Shown one piece after another: positions 1 to 7,469 of a DNA stretch of 32,176 nt; within the stretch, counting starts at the first letter, position 1, and the number at the start of each line of letters is the position of its first letter. The stretch lies in NCBI GenBank assembly GCA_944386605.1, contig CALXBS010000001.1:93718-125893 (forward strand), read 5' to 3'. The notes below the pieces were generated by a model. It was given only the letters and a program-made list of their open reading frames with translations, did no database searches and was not told the DNA's origin. This DNA is from an uncultured Clostridia bacterium (lineage in GTDB: Bacteria; Bacillota; Clostridia; TANB77; CAG-465). The position numbers and the translations under genes were made by a program.

Positions 1-20
1 AATTTTTTAATTCACTATTT

Positions 21-49
21 ATTATACCATAAAAATACGATTATGTAAA
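21..49 (-). promoter_or_regulatory. Divergent sigma-A promoter reading off the left edge
   Basis: On the minus strand TTTACA (49-44) is followed after 17 bases by TATAAT (26-21), with TGG just before the -10 (extended -10 pattern). It points out of the window, away from groES, so it probably drives a gene beyond the left edge. No coding sequence for it is visible here. Confidence 0.55.
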
Positions 50-125
50 CCCTTTGTAATAAAATATGATGAAAAATCATATATTGAGAAAGATAAAACA
101 TTTTTGTGAAAGTTATGTGAAATGC

Positions 126-154
126 TTGAATTTGCAAATTTCGTGTGATATAAT
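126..154 (+). promoter_or_regulatory. groESL sigma-A promoter
   Basis: TTGAAT (126-131), 17-base spacer, TATAAT (149-154), with TGA directly before the -10 (extended -10). Transcription should start near position 161, inside the left arm of the CIRCE element, so bound HrcA repressor would block initiation. Confidence 0.85.
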
Positions 155-157
155 GAG

Positions 158-184
158 TTAGCACTTAAGAAAAGAGAGTGCTAA
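158..184. promoter_or_regulatory. CIRCE operator (HrcA binding site)
   Basis: Inverted repeat TTAGCACTT, nine-base spacer, GAGTGCTAA. The CIRCE consensus is TTAGCACTC-N9-GAGTGCTAA, so only the last base of the left arm differs. It lies between the -10 and the groES ribosome site, the usual position for HrcA repression of groESL. hrcA itself is not in the window. Confidence 0.95.
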
Positions 185-204
185 AAAAGAATGGAGGCGA
201 TTTT

Positions 205-486
205 ATGTTGAAACCATTAGAAGATAGAGTAATTATTAAATTACTAGAAGCACAAGAAACATCAAAAGGAGGGATTTTGTTACCAACTTCTGCACAAGAA
301 AAATCAAGTGTAGCAGAGGTAGTAGCAATAGGACCTGGTAAATTAGTAGATGGAAAATATGTTCCAATGAATGTTAAAGTTGGAGATAAGGTATTATTTT
401 CAAAATATGCAGGAACAGAAATAAAATATGAAGGTGTTGAATATTCTATTTTAAAACAAGAGGATATTCTTGCTATTGTAGAATAA
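205..486 (+). CDS. groES: Co-chaperonin GroES (Hsp10)
   Basis: A 93-residue protein, the normal length for GroES. It forms the heptameric lid on the GroEL ring and closes the folding chamber in the cytoplasm. The N-terminal LKPLEDRVIIK, the GGILLPTSAQEK mobile-loop region (about residues 23-34), and the central VGDKVLFSKYAGTEIK stretch (about 60-75) are family signatures. I chose the ATG at 205 because GGAGG (193-197) lies seven bases upstream. A longer reading from a GTG at 178 would overlap the CIRCE right arm and adds residues not seen in the family. groEL follows after 17 bases, so the two are cotranscribed under HrcA/CIRCE control. Confidence 0.97.
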   Translation: MLKPLEDRVIIKLLEAQETSKGGILLPTSAQEKSSVAEVVAIGPGKLVDGKYVPMNVKVGDKVLFSKYAGTEIKYEGVEYSILKQEDILAIVE

Positions 487-494
487 GGAGGTAA

Positions 495-2135
<1,641 letters not shown>

Positions 2136-2144
2136 AAAAAATAA

Positions 2145-2175
2145 GGTATCAGAAAAAAATCTGATATCTTTTTTT
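2145..2175 (+). terminator. Intrinsic terminator of groESL
   Basis: An 8-bp stem (2145-2152 with 2161-2168, one G-U pair), an 8-base A-rich loop, then seven T. It lies just after the groEL stop and just before the mrnC promoter. Confidence 0.85.
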
Positions 2176-2176
2176 A

Positions 2177-2205
2177 TTGCTTTTTGTAAAAAAGTATTAT
2201 ATAAT
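2177..2205 (+). promoter_or_regulatory. mrnC promoter
   Basis: TATAAT (2200-2205) with a weak TTGCTT -35 (2177-2182) at 17 bases. The -35 begins two bases after the T-run of the groEL terminator. It separates mrnC from the heat-shock operon. Confidence 0.55.
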
Positions 2206-2234
2206 GATACAAATGAGTATAAAGGAAAAAGAAA

Positions 2235-2630
2235 ATGGAAGAATATATAGATAAGATTGACTTAGATAAAGTTTCAATGCAAACATTGGCTTTTATTGGC
2301 GATGCAGTATATAACGTATATATTAGGTGTTATCTTGCTTCTAAAAGTAATAAAAAAACAGGAAAATTACACCAAGACTCTATTAAGTACGTTAGTGCCA
2401 AAGGCCAATCCGAAGTCATAGAGGAAATGATGGACTTATTATCAGAAGAAGAAAAAATGATTTATAAAAGAGGGAGAAATACAAATATTCAAAATGTTTC
2501 TAAGCATATAGATGTGATTAGTTATAAAAAAGCGACTGGATTTGAAGCTTTAATTGGATATTTATATGTAAAAAAAGATACAAAAAGATTAGAAGAATTG
2601 ATTCATATTTGTATTGATAAGTTAGATTAG
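2235..2630 (+). CDS. mrnC: Mini-ribonuclease III
   Basis: A 131-residue stand-alone RNase III catalytic domain without the double-stranded-RNA-binding domain. Mini-III processes 23S rRNA precursor ends in Firmicutes. The signature LAFIGDAVYNVYIR spans residues 18-31, and its Asp23 is the expected metal-binding catalytic residue. A second conserved stretch, YKKATGFEALIGYLY, near residue 95-110, matches the other acidic active-site helix (E of FEALIGYLY). A purine-rich AAAGGAAAAAGAAA precedes the ATG. Mini-III genes often sit next to cysS. Here the upstream neighbour is groEL and the downstream one is an unknown protein ten bases away, probably in the same operon. Confidence 0.93.
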   Translation: MEEYIDKIDLDKVSMQTLAFIGDAVYNVYIRCYLASKSNKKTGKLHQDSIKYVSAKGQSEVIEEMMDLLSEEEKMIYKRGRNTNIQNVSKHIDVISYKKATGFEALIGYLYVKKDTKRLEELIHICIDKLD

Positions 2631-2639
2631 GAGGATACA

Positions 2640-3185
2640 ATGGCTGAGAATAATGTAAGAAGCAATGAACCACAAAAAGAAAATAAATCAACAGGGGTTA
2701 CTTTTTATGAATTAGATAGTAATTTAAAGGAAATTATTATAAAAGCAGATAAACAAGAAAAATTATCCAAAGAAGAAATTGAGGCTTTGAAAAAAGAAGC
2801 TTTAGAAAGTGTTAATTTTGTGGATAAGATAGATGAAATTGATTTAAAATTTGATAAATATGTTGTTTTTACGGATGGAAATGATCAATTAATTTATGAG
2901 AATGGGGAATTTTTTGTAGTTTCTACAACCGATTCTAAAAAGAAGAAAGAGAAAAAGAAAAAAGAAGAAGCTAAAAACATGTATTTGGAATATTTTATAC
3001 GTTATGTGTTAAATCCTATTATCAAACAAAAACAAATGGAAGAACATTCTAAAGTTGCCCCAATTCCAATTAAAGAAAAAACAAGGGAAAAAGCAAAAGT
3101 AAAGGAAAAAGAAGAAAGAGTAAAAATAGTATCACGTCCAAAAGAAAAAATAAAGGATGATGATGATATTTCATTAGAAATTTAA
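2640..3185 (+). CDS. Lys/Glu-rich hypothetical protein
   Basis: A 181-residue protein I do not recognise. It has no signal peptide or membrane segment. Residues 1-70 look like a soluble, partly helical domain (VTFYELDSNLKEIIIKA near 20-36). Residues 75-97 are a short beta-rich stretch (KYVVFTDGNDQLIYENGEFFVV), followed by a Lys/Glu run, a hydrophobic helix (MYLEYFIRYVLNPII near 114-128), and a basic, charged tail rich in KEK repeats. The tail suggests nucleic-acid or ribosome contact, but that is only inference. The GGAGG site overlaps the mrnC stop codon, so it is co-translated with mrnC. An RNA-related role would fit the context but is unproven. Confidence 0.75.
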   Translation: MAENNVRSNEPQKENKSTGVTFYELDSNLKEIIIKADKQEKLSKEEIEALKKEALESVNFVDKIDEIDLKFDKYVVFTDGNDQLIYENGEFFVVSTTDSKKKKEKKKKEEAKNMYLEYFIRYVLNPIIKQKQMEEHSKVAPIPIKEKTREKAKVKEKEERVKIVSRPKEKIKDDDDISLEI

Positions 3186-3216
3186 AAAGTGACTGTTTTA
3201 TTTTCAGTCACTTTTT
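3184..3216. terminator. Bidirectional terminator between convergent operons
   Basis: A perfect 12-bp stem (3184-3195 with 3205-3216), loop of nine bases, with A-run on the left and T-run on the right, so it can end transcription from both sides. It serves the mrnC unit on the plus strand and the coat-protein unit on the minus strand, and starts within the stop codon of the upstream gene. Confidence 0.88.
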
Positions 3217-3220
3217 ATCG

Positions 3221-3463
3221 TTAATTAATTGAATTTTTTACTTGTTCTATATCAGCCTGACCTGCAGGTGCAGCTGGAACATAATATCCTTTTTCTTTAT
3301 TAATTAAATAAATTTGCCATTGTAGATTTTCAAGACTATCTCTTGCATTTGTAATCGTATCTCTAAAACTTTTATTATTTGCTTGTTGAATTGTATAATT
3401 TAACATTGTAATCATTGAATTTGTACATGAAAGTACATCATCTAAAGCTACTTTTTCATTCAT
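3221..3463 (-). CDS. CotF-like spore coat protein
   Basis: An 80-residue protein resembling the Coat_F family: an antiparallel helical pattern (MITMLNYTIQQANNKSFRDT, then LENLQWQIYLINKEKGYY) ending in the family's typical KGYYxP motif (usually KGWYxP), followed by a short Ala/Pro-rich tail. CotF-type proteins are found in the spore coat. A GGAGG site precedes the ATG. It is second in a two-gene minus-strand unit, 13 bases after the 60-residue gene, and ends at the shared bidirectional terminator. Assignment is from recalled family features rather than alignment. Confidence 0.7.
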   Translation of the reverse strand: MNEKVALDDVLSCTNSMITMLNYTIQQANNKSFRDTITNARDSLENLQWQIYLINKEKGYYVPAAPAGQADIEQVKNSIN

Positions 3464-3476
3464 TTTTATTTACCTC

Positions 3477-3659
3477 CTATAACATTTGTGATAGTTCTTG
3501 CTTTAAACTAGTTAATTCTTGGCAAAGACTATCTAGATTTGTCATTACATTTTCATCTTGTGTTAGTGTTTTATAATATGCAATTTTTTCACAGAAATTT
3601 GTGCTGTGACCACAGATGTGTCTAATATTTTGTAATTCTATTTGATTTAAATTATTCAT
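3477..3659 (-). CDS. Small CotF-related protein
   Basis: A 60-residue protein with the pattern ELQNIRHICGHSTNFCEKIAYY (about residues 9-30) and a second helix rich in Leu, Gln and Ser. The NxRHxxxGH start resembles the short CotF-related proteins that often pair with a longer CotF protein in spore-formers. It has two Cys and three His residues but no clear metal site. AGGAGG (3672-3667) lies seven bases before the ATG. It is the first gene of a two-gene unit with the 80-residue CotF-like protein. A coat role is inferred from family resemblance and pairing. Confidence 0.6.
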   Translation of the reverse strand: MNNLNQIELQNIRHICGHSTNFCEKIAYYKTLTQDENVMTNLDSLCQELTSLKQELSQML

Positions 3660-3687
3660 AAAAAAACCTCCTTGAATATTACATTAT

Positions 3688-3717
3688 TATTATCTCCAAA
3701 ATAGAAAAGAATATTCA
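3688..3717 (-). promoter_or_regulatory. Possible promoter of the coat-protein pair
   Basis: On the minus strand TGAATA (3717-3712), 17 bases, GATAATA (3694-3688). This is one mismatch from the forespore sigma-F/G pattern (GHATR, CATWHTA), but TTGAAT with GATAAT at 18 bases could equally be read as a sigma-A site. Coat genes would be expected under mother-cell sigma-K or sigma-E, and I see no clear match to either, so the sigma factor is undecided. Confidence 0.35.
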
Positions 3718-3744
3718 AAATTTTTTAAATTAGAAAAAATTGTT

Positions 3745-3772
3745 AAAAAAGTAAACTGGTAAATTACCAGTT
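3745..3772 (-). terminator. Terminator of the spoVA operon
   Basis: On the minus strand an 8-bp perfect stem (3772-3765 with 3761-3754), three-base loop, then TACTTTTTT. It lies just after the spoVAE stop. Confidence 0.75.
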
Positions 3773-3784
3773 ATACAAAATTTT

Positions 3785-4150
3785 TTATTTAATATTTGGT
3801 TTGGCAAATAAAGAGGCTAAGAATCCGAAAAAGATCGCAGCACTAATACCAGCAGCGGCGGCTTTGATTCCACCTGTAAAGATTCCTAAAAAACCAATTT
3901 CGTTTACTTCTTTTATAACGCCATTTGCTAAAGAATATCCAAAACCTGAAATAGGTACTGTAGCACCTGCACCACCAAAATCAATTAGTGGTTTATAAAT
4001 TCCAAATGCGGTTAAAAAGACACCTAAAGTTAAAAATAATACTAGAATTCTTGCAGGAGTAATTTTAGTTTTATCAATTAAAATTTGACCAATAGAACAA
4101 ATAATACCTCCTACTAAAAAAACTTTTAAGTATGTTATCAAAATTTCCAT
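3785..4150 (-). CDS. spoVAE: Stage V sporulation protein AE (SpoVAE/SpoVAEb type)
   Basis: A 121-residue integral inner-spore-membrane protein of the SpoVA complex, which moves Ca-dipicolinic acid into the forespore and releases it on germination. It has about four membrane segments and the family signature GAGATVPISGFGYSLANG (about residues 60-77), also shared with SpoVAC. The start at 4150 lies three bases after the spoVAD stop, and its GAGGTG site is inside the end of spoVAD, so the two are translationally coupled. The set spoVAC-AD-AE without AA, AB or AF is the usual clostridial form. Confidence 0.93.
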   Translation of the reverse strand: MEILITYLKVFLVGGIICSIGQILIDKTKITPARILVLFLTLGVFLTAFGIYKPLIDFGGAGATVPISGFGYSLANGVIKEVNEIGFLGIFTGGIKAAAAGISAAIFFGFLASLFAKPNIK

Positions 4151-4153
4151 GAT

Positions 4154-5170
4154 TTACACCTCGTTTTCAATTGCTACAGCATGTGCAATACTTGGAATAG
4201 ATTCCCCTTGTTGAATAGACAAGGGACTCATTAATGCACCTGTAGATACGATGAGAATTTTATTCATTTTTTTACTTTTTAATTGTTCGAAAAAGTAACC
4301 ACTAAAAACACTTGCCATACAACCACATCCACTTCCTCCACAATGTGTGTCTTGTTTTTCTTTGTCATAAATCAGTACACCACAGTCTTTGTGAATGTGA
4401 GAAATATCATAGCCTTCTTTTTGAAACTGATCTACCAAAAGTTCAGATCCAAGTATTCCTAAATCTCCTGTTACAATTGCATCATAATAATCTAATTTTC
4501 TTTTTGTATCTTGTAAATGTGTTGTAATAGTAGAATAAGCAGCTGGCATCATAGCAGCTCCCATATTGGTCATATCTTTAATACCAAAATCAATGACTTT
4601 TCCAAATGTTACATGAGTAATATATAGAGAATGAATACTAGAAGAATTTGGAACCACAAGAGCGGCACCTGTACCAGTTACAGTGCATTGAGAAGTAGGA
4701 CTTTGCTGATTTCCATGTTCTAATGGCATTCTAAATTGTCTTTCTGCACTACAAAAATGAGAAGAAGTAGTTGCTATAATATTTTTTCCATAATTTGCAT
4801 TTACAAAACTTGCTGCTAATGCTAGTGATTCGCAGAAGGTAGAGCATGCACCATAAAGTCCAATAAATGGAATGTTTAAATTTCTAATGGCATATCCAGA
4901 AGAAATACACTGATTTAATAAATCACCTGCAAAAATATAATCAATCATGGAATTGTTCATTCCGGCTTTACTAAGAAGATGATTGACACATTGTTCTAGC
5001 ATTTTACTTTCTGCTTTTTCAAAACTTTTTTCTCCTAAAAAGACATCATCGGTATGCAAATCAAAAAATTGATTTAAAGGTCCGTCCATTTCTTTAGGAC
5101 CTACCATACTTGCAGTTTGAAGTAATTTAGGAGTATTTTCTAGTTGAATTGTTTGACTTCCTATTTTCAT
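4154..5170 (-). CDS. spoVAD: Stage V sporulation protein AD
   Basis: A 338-residue soluble thiolase-fold protein that binds dipicolinic acid and works with the SpoVAC/SpoVAE channel. It begins MKIGSQTIQLEN and contains the conserved PIGLYGACSTFCESLALAA-like block (seen here as PFIGLYGACSTFCESLA, about residues 103-119), a GNQQSPTSQ-type loop near 152-160, and a CGGSGCGCMASV loop near 276-287. Its length matches the family (about 335-340). AGGAGG lies just upstream of the ATG, and ten bases separate it from spoVAC. It is transcribed with spoVAC and spoVAE. Confidence 0.96.
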   Translation of the reverse strand: MKIGSQTIQLENTPKLLQTASMVGPKEMDGPLNQFFDLHTDDVFLGEKSFEKAESKMLEQCVNHLLSKAGMNNSMIDYIFAGDLLNQCISSGYAIRNLNIPFIGLYGACSTFCESLALAASFVNANYGKNIIATTSSHFCSAERQFRMPLEHGNQQSPTSQCTVTGTGAALVVPNSSSIHSLYITHVTFGKVIDFGIKDMTNMGAAMMPAAYSTITTHLQDTKRKLDYYDAIVTGDLGILGSELLVDQFQKEGYDISHIHKDCGVLIYDKEKQDTHCGGSGCGCMASVFSGYFFEQLKSKKMNKILIVSTGALMSPLSIQQGESIPSIAHAVAIENEV

Positions 5171-5180
5171 AATTTACCTC

Positions 5181-5639
5181 CTATAAAAAAATTTTAATAA
5201 GCCAGTAGAAGAAACCTACGATAATAGAGCTTGTAACACCATATACCAAAACGGGTCCGGCTATTTTAAACATGTTTGCTCCAAGACCTAGTATATATCC
5301 TTCTGTTTTAAATTCGATTGCAGGTGCTACTACTGAATTTGAAAAACCTGTAATTGGTATAACAGAACCTGCACCAGCAAATTTTCCTAATTTAGAGTAT
5401 AAATTAATAGAAGTTAAAAAGGCACCTAGGAAAATTAAAATAATAGTCGTGTAAGTACTAGCTTGTTCTTTTGGAAAACCAAATTTAAGAAAAACATCTG
5501 TGATTGCTTGCCCAATCATGCAAATAATTCCACCTACTAAAAAAGCCCAAAAAATATTTTTTAATAAAGGACTATTGGTAGCTTTTTTTTCCACATAGTC
5601 TGAATATTCTTTATTCGACATATCAATATTTGTATTCAT
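5181..5639 (-). CDS. spoVAC: Stage V sporulation protein AC
   Basis: A 152-residue membrane protein, the mechanosensitive-channel-like part of the SpoVA complex for Ca-dipicolinate movement across the inner spore membrane. A hydrophilic N-terminus (NKEYSDYVEKKA) precedes about four membrane segments and the signature GAGSVIPITGFSNSVVAPA (near residues 88-106). I chose the ATG at 5639, six bases after AGGTG. A GTG at 5648 and an ATG at 5645 are in frame but sit on or next to that site. First gene of spoVAC-AD-AE. Confidence 0.93.
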   Translation of the reverse strand: MNTNIDMSNKEYSDYVEKKATNSPLLKNIFWAFLVGGIICMIGQAITDVFLKFGFPKEQASTYTTIILIFLGAFLTSINLYSKLGKFAGAGSVIPITGFSNSVVAPAIEFKTEGYILGLGANMFKIAGPVLVYGVTSSIIVGFFYWLIKIFL

Positions 5640-5655
5640 AATCATCACCTGTAAA

Positions 5656-5685
5656 TATTATTTGCAAAAAAAATGATTTTATTAA
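5656..5685 (-). promoter_or_regulatory. Possible forespore promoter of spoVA
   Basis: On the minus strand TTAATA (5685-5680), 17 bases, AATAATA (5662-5656), one base off the sigma-G -10 CATWHTA and one off the -35 GHATR. spoVA operons are known sigma-G targets. The predicted start would be about ten bases before the spoVAC ATG, giving a very short leader. Confidence 0.4.
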
Positions 5686-5701
5686 ATTTATTTTAAATTT
5701 G

Positions 5702-5730
5702 TTGAAATAGAAAAAATTATCTGATATAAT
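5702..5730 (+). promoter_or_regulatory. Promoter of the DivIVA-like gene
   Basis: TTGAAA (5702-5707), 17 bases, TATAAT (5725-5730) with TGA before the -10. A strong extended -10 sigma-A promoter, divergent from the spoVA operon. Confidence 0.82.
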
Positions 5731-5770
5731 TATTTCAAGTTTATAATGAGCAGTAATGGAGGTAGTTATC

Positions 5771-6190
5771 ATGGAGAATGAAAAGAAATTTAGTAATGAA
5801 ATGTTTGGTTATGATAAAAAAGAAGTTGAGGAATATGTAAAGGCTTTGAAGGCAGAATATGAAAGCAAGTTACAAGCGGAACGTTCTGAAGCAAATAGAG
5901 TAGCAAATGAACTTACCATTGTTAGAAAAAAATTAGAAAAATTTGAACTTGATTATGTGCAAAGACAAGAAAAAGTGGCAAATGCATTAATTACTGCAGA
6001 AGATCAAGCAAAAAAGATTATAGAGAGCTCTAGAAGTGAAGCAATGCAAGAGAAAGACAGAATTGAGCATTTAATTGAAATGGAAAAAGAAAAATTATTA
6101 GACTTAAAAAGAGATGTGATTGATTTGAAAGAAAAAACTGTAAGATTATTGGATCAATATAGTCAAGAAATGAATAATTTGCTAGATTAG
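5771..6190 (+). CDS. DivIVA-domain coiled-coil protein
   Basis: A 139-residue cytoplasmic protein. The N-terminal segment FSNEMFGYDKKEVEEYVKAL (residues 6-25) is the DivIVA lipid-binding signature. The remainder is long, charged coiled coil (about 25-135) with no membrane segment. DivIVA-family proteins sense negative membrane curvature at poles and septa and recruit partners. It is shorter than B. subtilis DivIVA, nearer GpsB or clostridial DivIVA-like proteins, so I give no symbol. The start at 5771 is chosen because GGAGG (5758-5762) is eight bases upstream; an ATG at 5756 overlaps that site. spoIIP follows after 49 bases without a visible terminator, so read-through is possible. Confidence 0.85.
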   Translation: MENEKKFSNEMFGYDKKEVEEYVKALKAEYESKLQAERSEANRVANELTIVRKKLEKFELDYVQRQEKVANALITAEDQAKKIIESSRSEAMQEKDRIEHLIEMEKEKLLDLKRDVIDLKEKTVRLLDQYSQEMNNLLD

Positions 6191-6239
6191 TAATATCTAA
6201 AAAATAACCGTAATAAAATAAAACATAGGAGTGTGTTTT

Positions 6240-7391
6240 ATGAAAGTTGTGGCTATTTTTTTAGGAAAGAAAAATAAAAGTGGTTTTTTAACATCTATAA
6301 AAAAAATAATGTTAAATATGTATTTGGCTATTTATTTGTGTATTTTTGCTGGAATTTTTTATGTTTTGTTAAATTGTACTAGTTTATCAGAATATATTTT
6401 ACTATTTTCTACCAATTTTAGACAAACAAATCAAAATAAAACCAGTATAATGGAAATGGCAAAAGGATATGGTATTTTTAATGAAGATAATTATCATGTA
6501 GAGGAAGTACCGGAAGAAAAAGAAGATGTAATTATTCAAGCAAATAATGAGAAAAATAGTACAGAATATGATTTACTAGATAGTATTGCAAAAGAATATG
6601 AAACGGTAAATGTATTTTCAAGTGTTCCAAATACAACCATTACTTCTGAAAATGCTTCGTTACAAAGAATTACAGTAGGAGATAGTACTTATTTATTAAA
6701 TTATTCTTCAAAAAGAAATATAGATTTTAATCAATTATTTAGTAAGAATATTTATTTAACAAAGAAAAATGATAGAATTTTGTTATATAGTACTCATACC
6801 TCTGAAACATATACCAATAGTGACAAATATCAATTTGAGTATTCTGGAACTATGCGTTCTTTAGACGCAAATTATAATATGTTAAAAATTGCAAAAGAGT
6901 TAAATGAAAATTTGTTATTCAAAGGTTTTTTATCAGAACATAATACCACACCACATGATTACGGGTCTTATACAAGTGCTTATGCAAAATCGCGTACGAC
7001 TGTGGAGGAAGCTTTAAACAAAATGGGTGGAGCTTCTTTGATTATCGATGTACATAGAGATGCAATTGAAGATTTAACATATAGACCTGTTACAGAAATT
7101 AAAGGATTACAAGTAGCACAAATTATGCTTGTAATGGGGGTAGGATATGATGGTGAAGAAAACCCTTATTATGAAGATAATTTAGCATTTGCTCTTCAGT
7201 TACAAAGGTTAGCAGACCAAGTATATCCAGGGCTATTTAAGCCAATGATTATTAGAGATGCAATTTATAATCAAGATTTAAGTAAGCATTCTTTTTTGGT
7301 GGAAATGGGAGCAACTGGAAATACAATTGATGAGGTATTGCTTGCTACACGATGTTTAGCAAATTTATTAAATATATTATATAAAGATTGA
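6240..7391 (+). CDS. spoIIP: Stage II sporulation protein P, peptidoglycan hydrolase
   Basis: A 383-residue membrane-anchored amidase/endopeptidase. With SpoIID and SpoIIM it thins septal peptidoglycan to drive forespore engulfment. One membrane segment lies near residues 26-45 (MYLAIYLCIFAGIFYVLLN). A low-conservation linker follows, then the catalytic domain from about 165. Zinc-site motifs visible are LLYSTHTSETY (near 182-192), LIIDVHRDAI (near 262-271) and FLVEMGATGNT near 350. The ATG at 6240 is preceded by TAGGAGTG; a GTG at 6231 overlaps that site. Expected control is mother-cell sigma-E, but I see no clear sigma-E promoter. In Bacillus the gene follows gpr; here gpr is about 4.5 kb downstream. 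Confidence 0.93.
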   Translation: MKVVAIFLGKKNKSGFLTSIKKIMLNMYLAIYLCIFAGIFYVLLNCTSLSEYILLFSTNFRQTNQNKTSIMEMAKGYGIFNEDNYHVEEVPEEKEDVIIQANNEKNSTEYDLLDSIAKEYETVNVFSSVPNTTITSENASLQRITVGDSTYLLNYSSKRNIDFNQLFSKNIYLTKKNDRILLYSTHTSETYTNSDKYQFEYSGTMRSLDANYNMLKIAKELNENLLFKGFLSEHNTTPHDYGSYTSAYAKSRTTVEEALNKMGGASLIIDVHRDAIEDLTYRPVTEIKGLQVAQIMLVMGVGYDGEENPYYEDNLAFALQLQRLADQVYPGLFKPMIIRDAIYNQDLSKHSFLVEMGATGNTIDEVLLATRCLANLLNILYKD

Positions 7392-7416
7392 TTGTCGTTT
7401 TTATATATGCTATAAT
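7388..7416 (+). promoter_or_regulatory. topA promoter, overlapping the spoIIP stop
   Basis: TTGATT (7388-7393), 17 bases, TATAAT (7411-7416) with TGC before the -10. The -35 contains the spoIIP stop codon (7389-7391), so the two units are packed without spacer. Confidence 0.75.
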
Positions 7417-7469
7417 GAGTGAGTATCTTTGTAAAAGTGTAAACAAGTATATAGAAAGGTTTGATTAAA

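Noticed and set aside
178-204. GTG at 178 as the groES start
   Set aside because: It lies in the CIRCE right arm, has no ribosome site, and adds residues absent from GroES.
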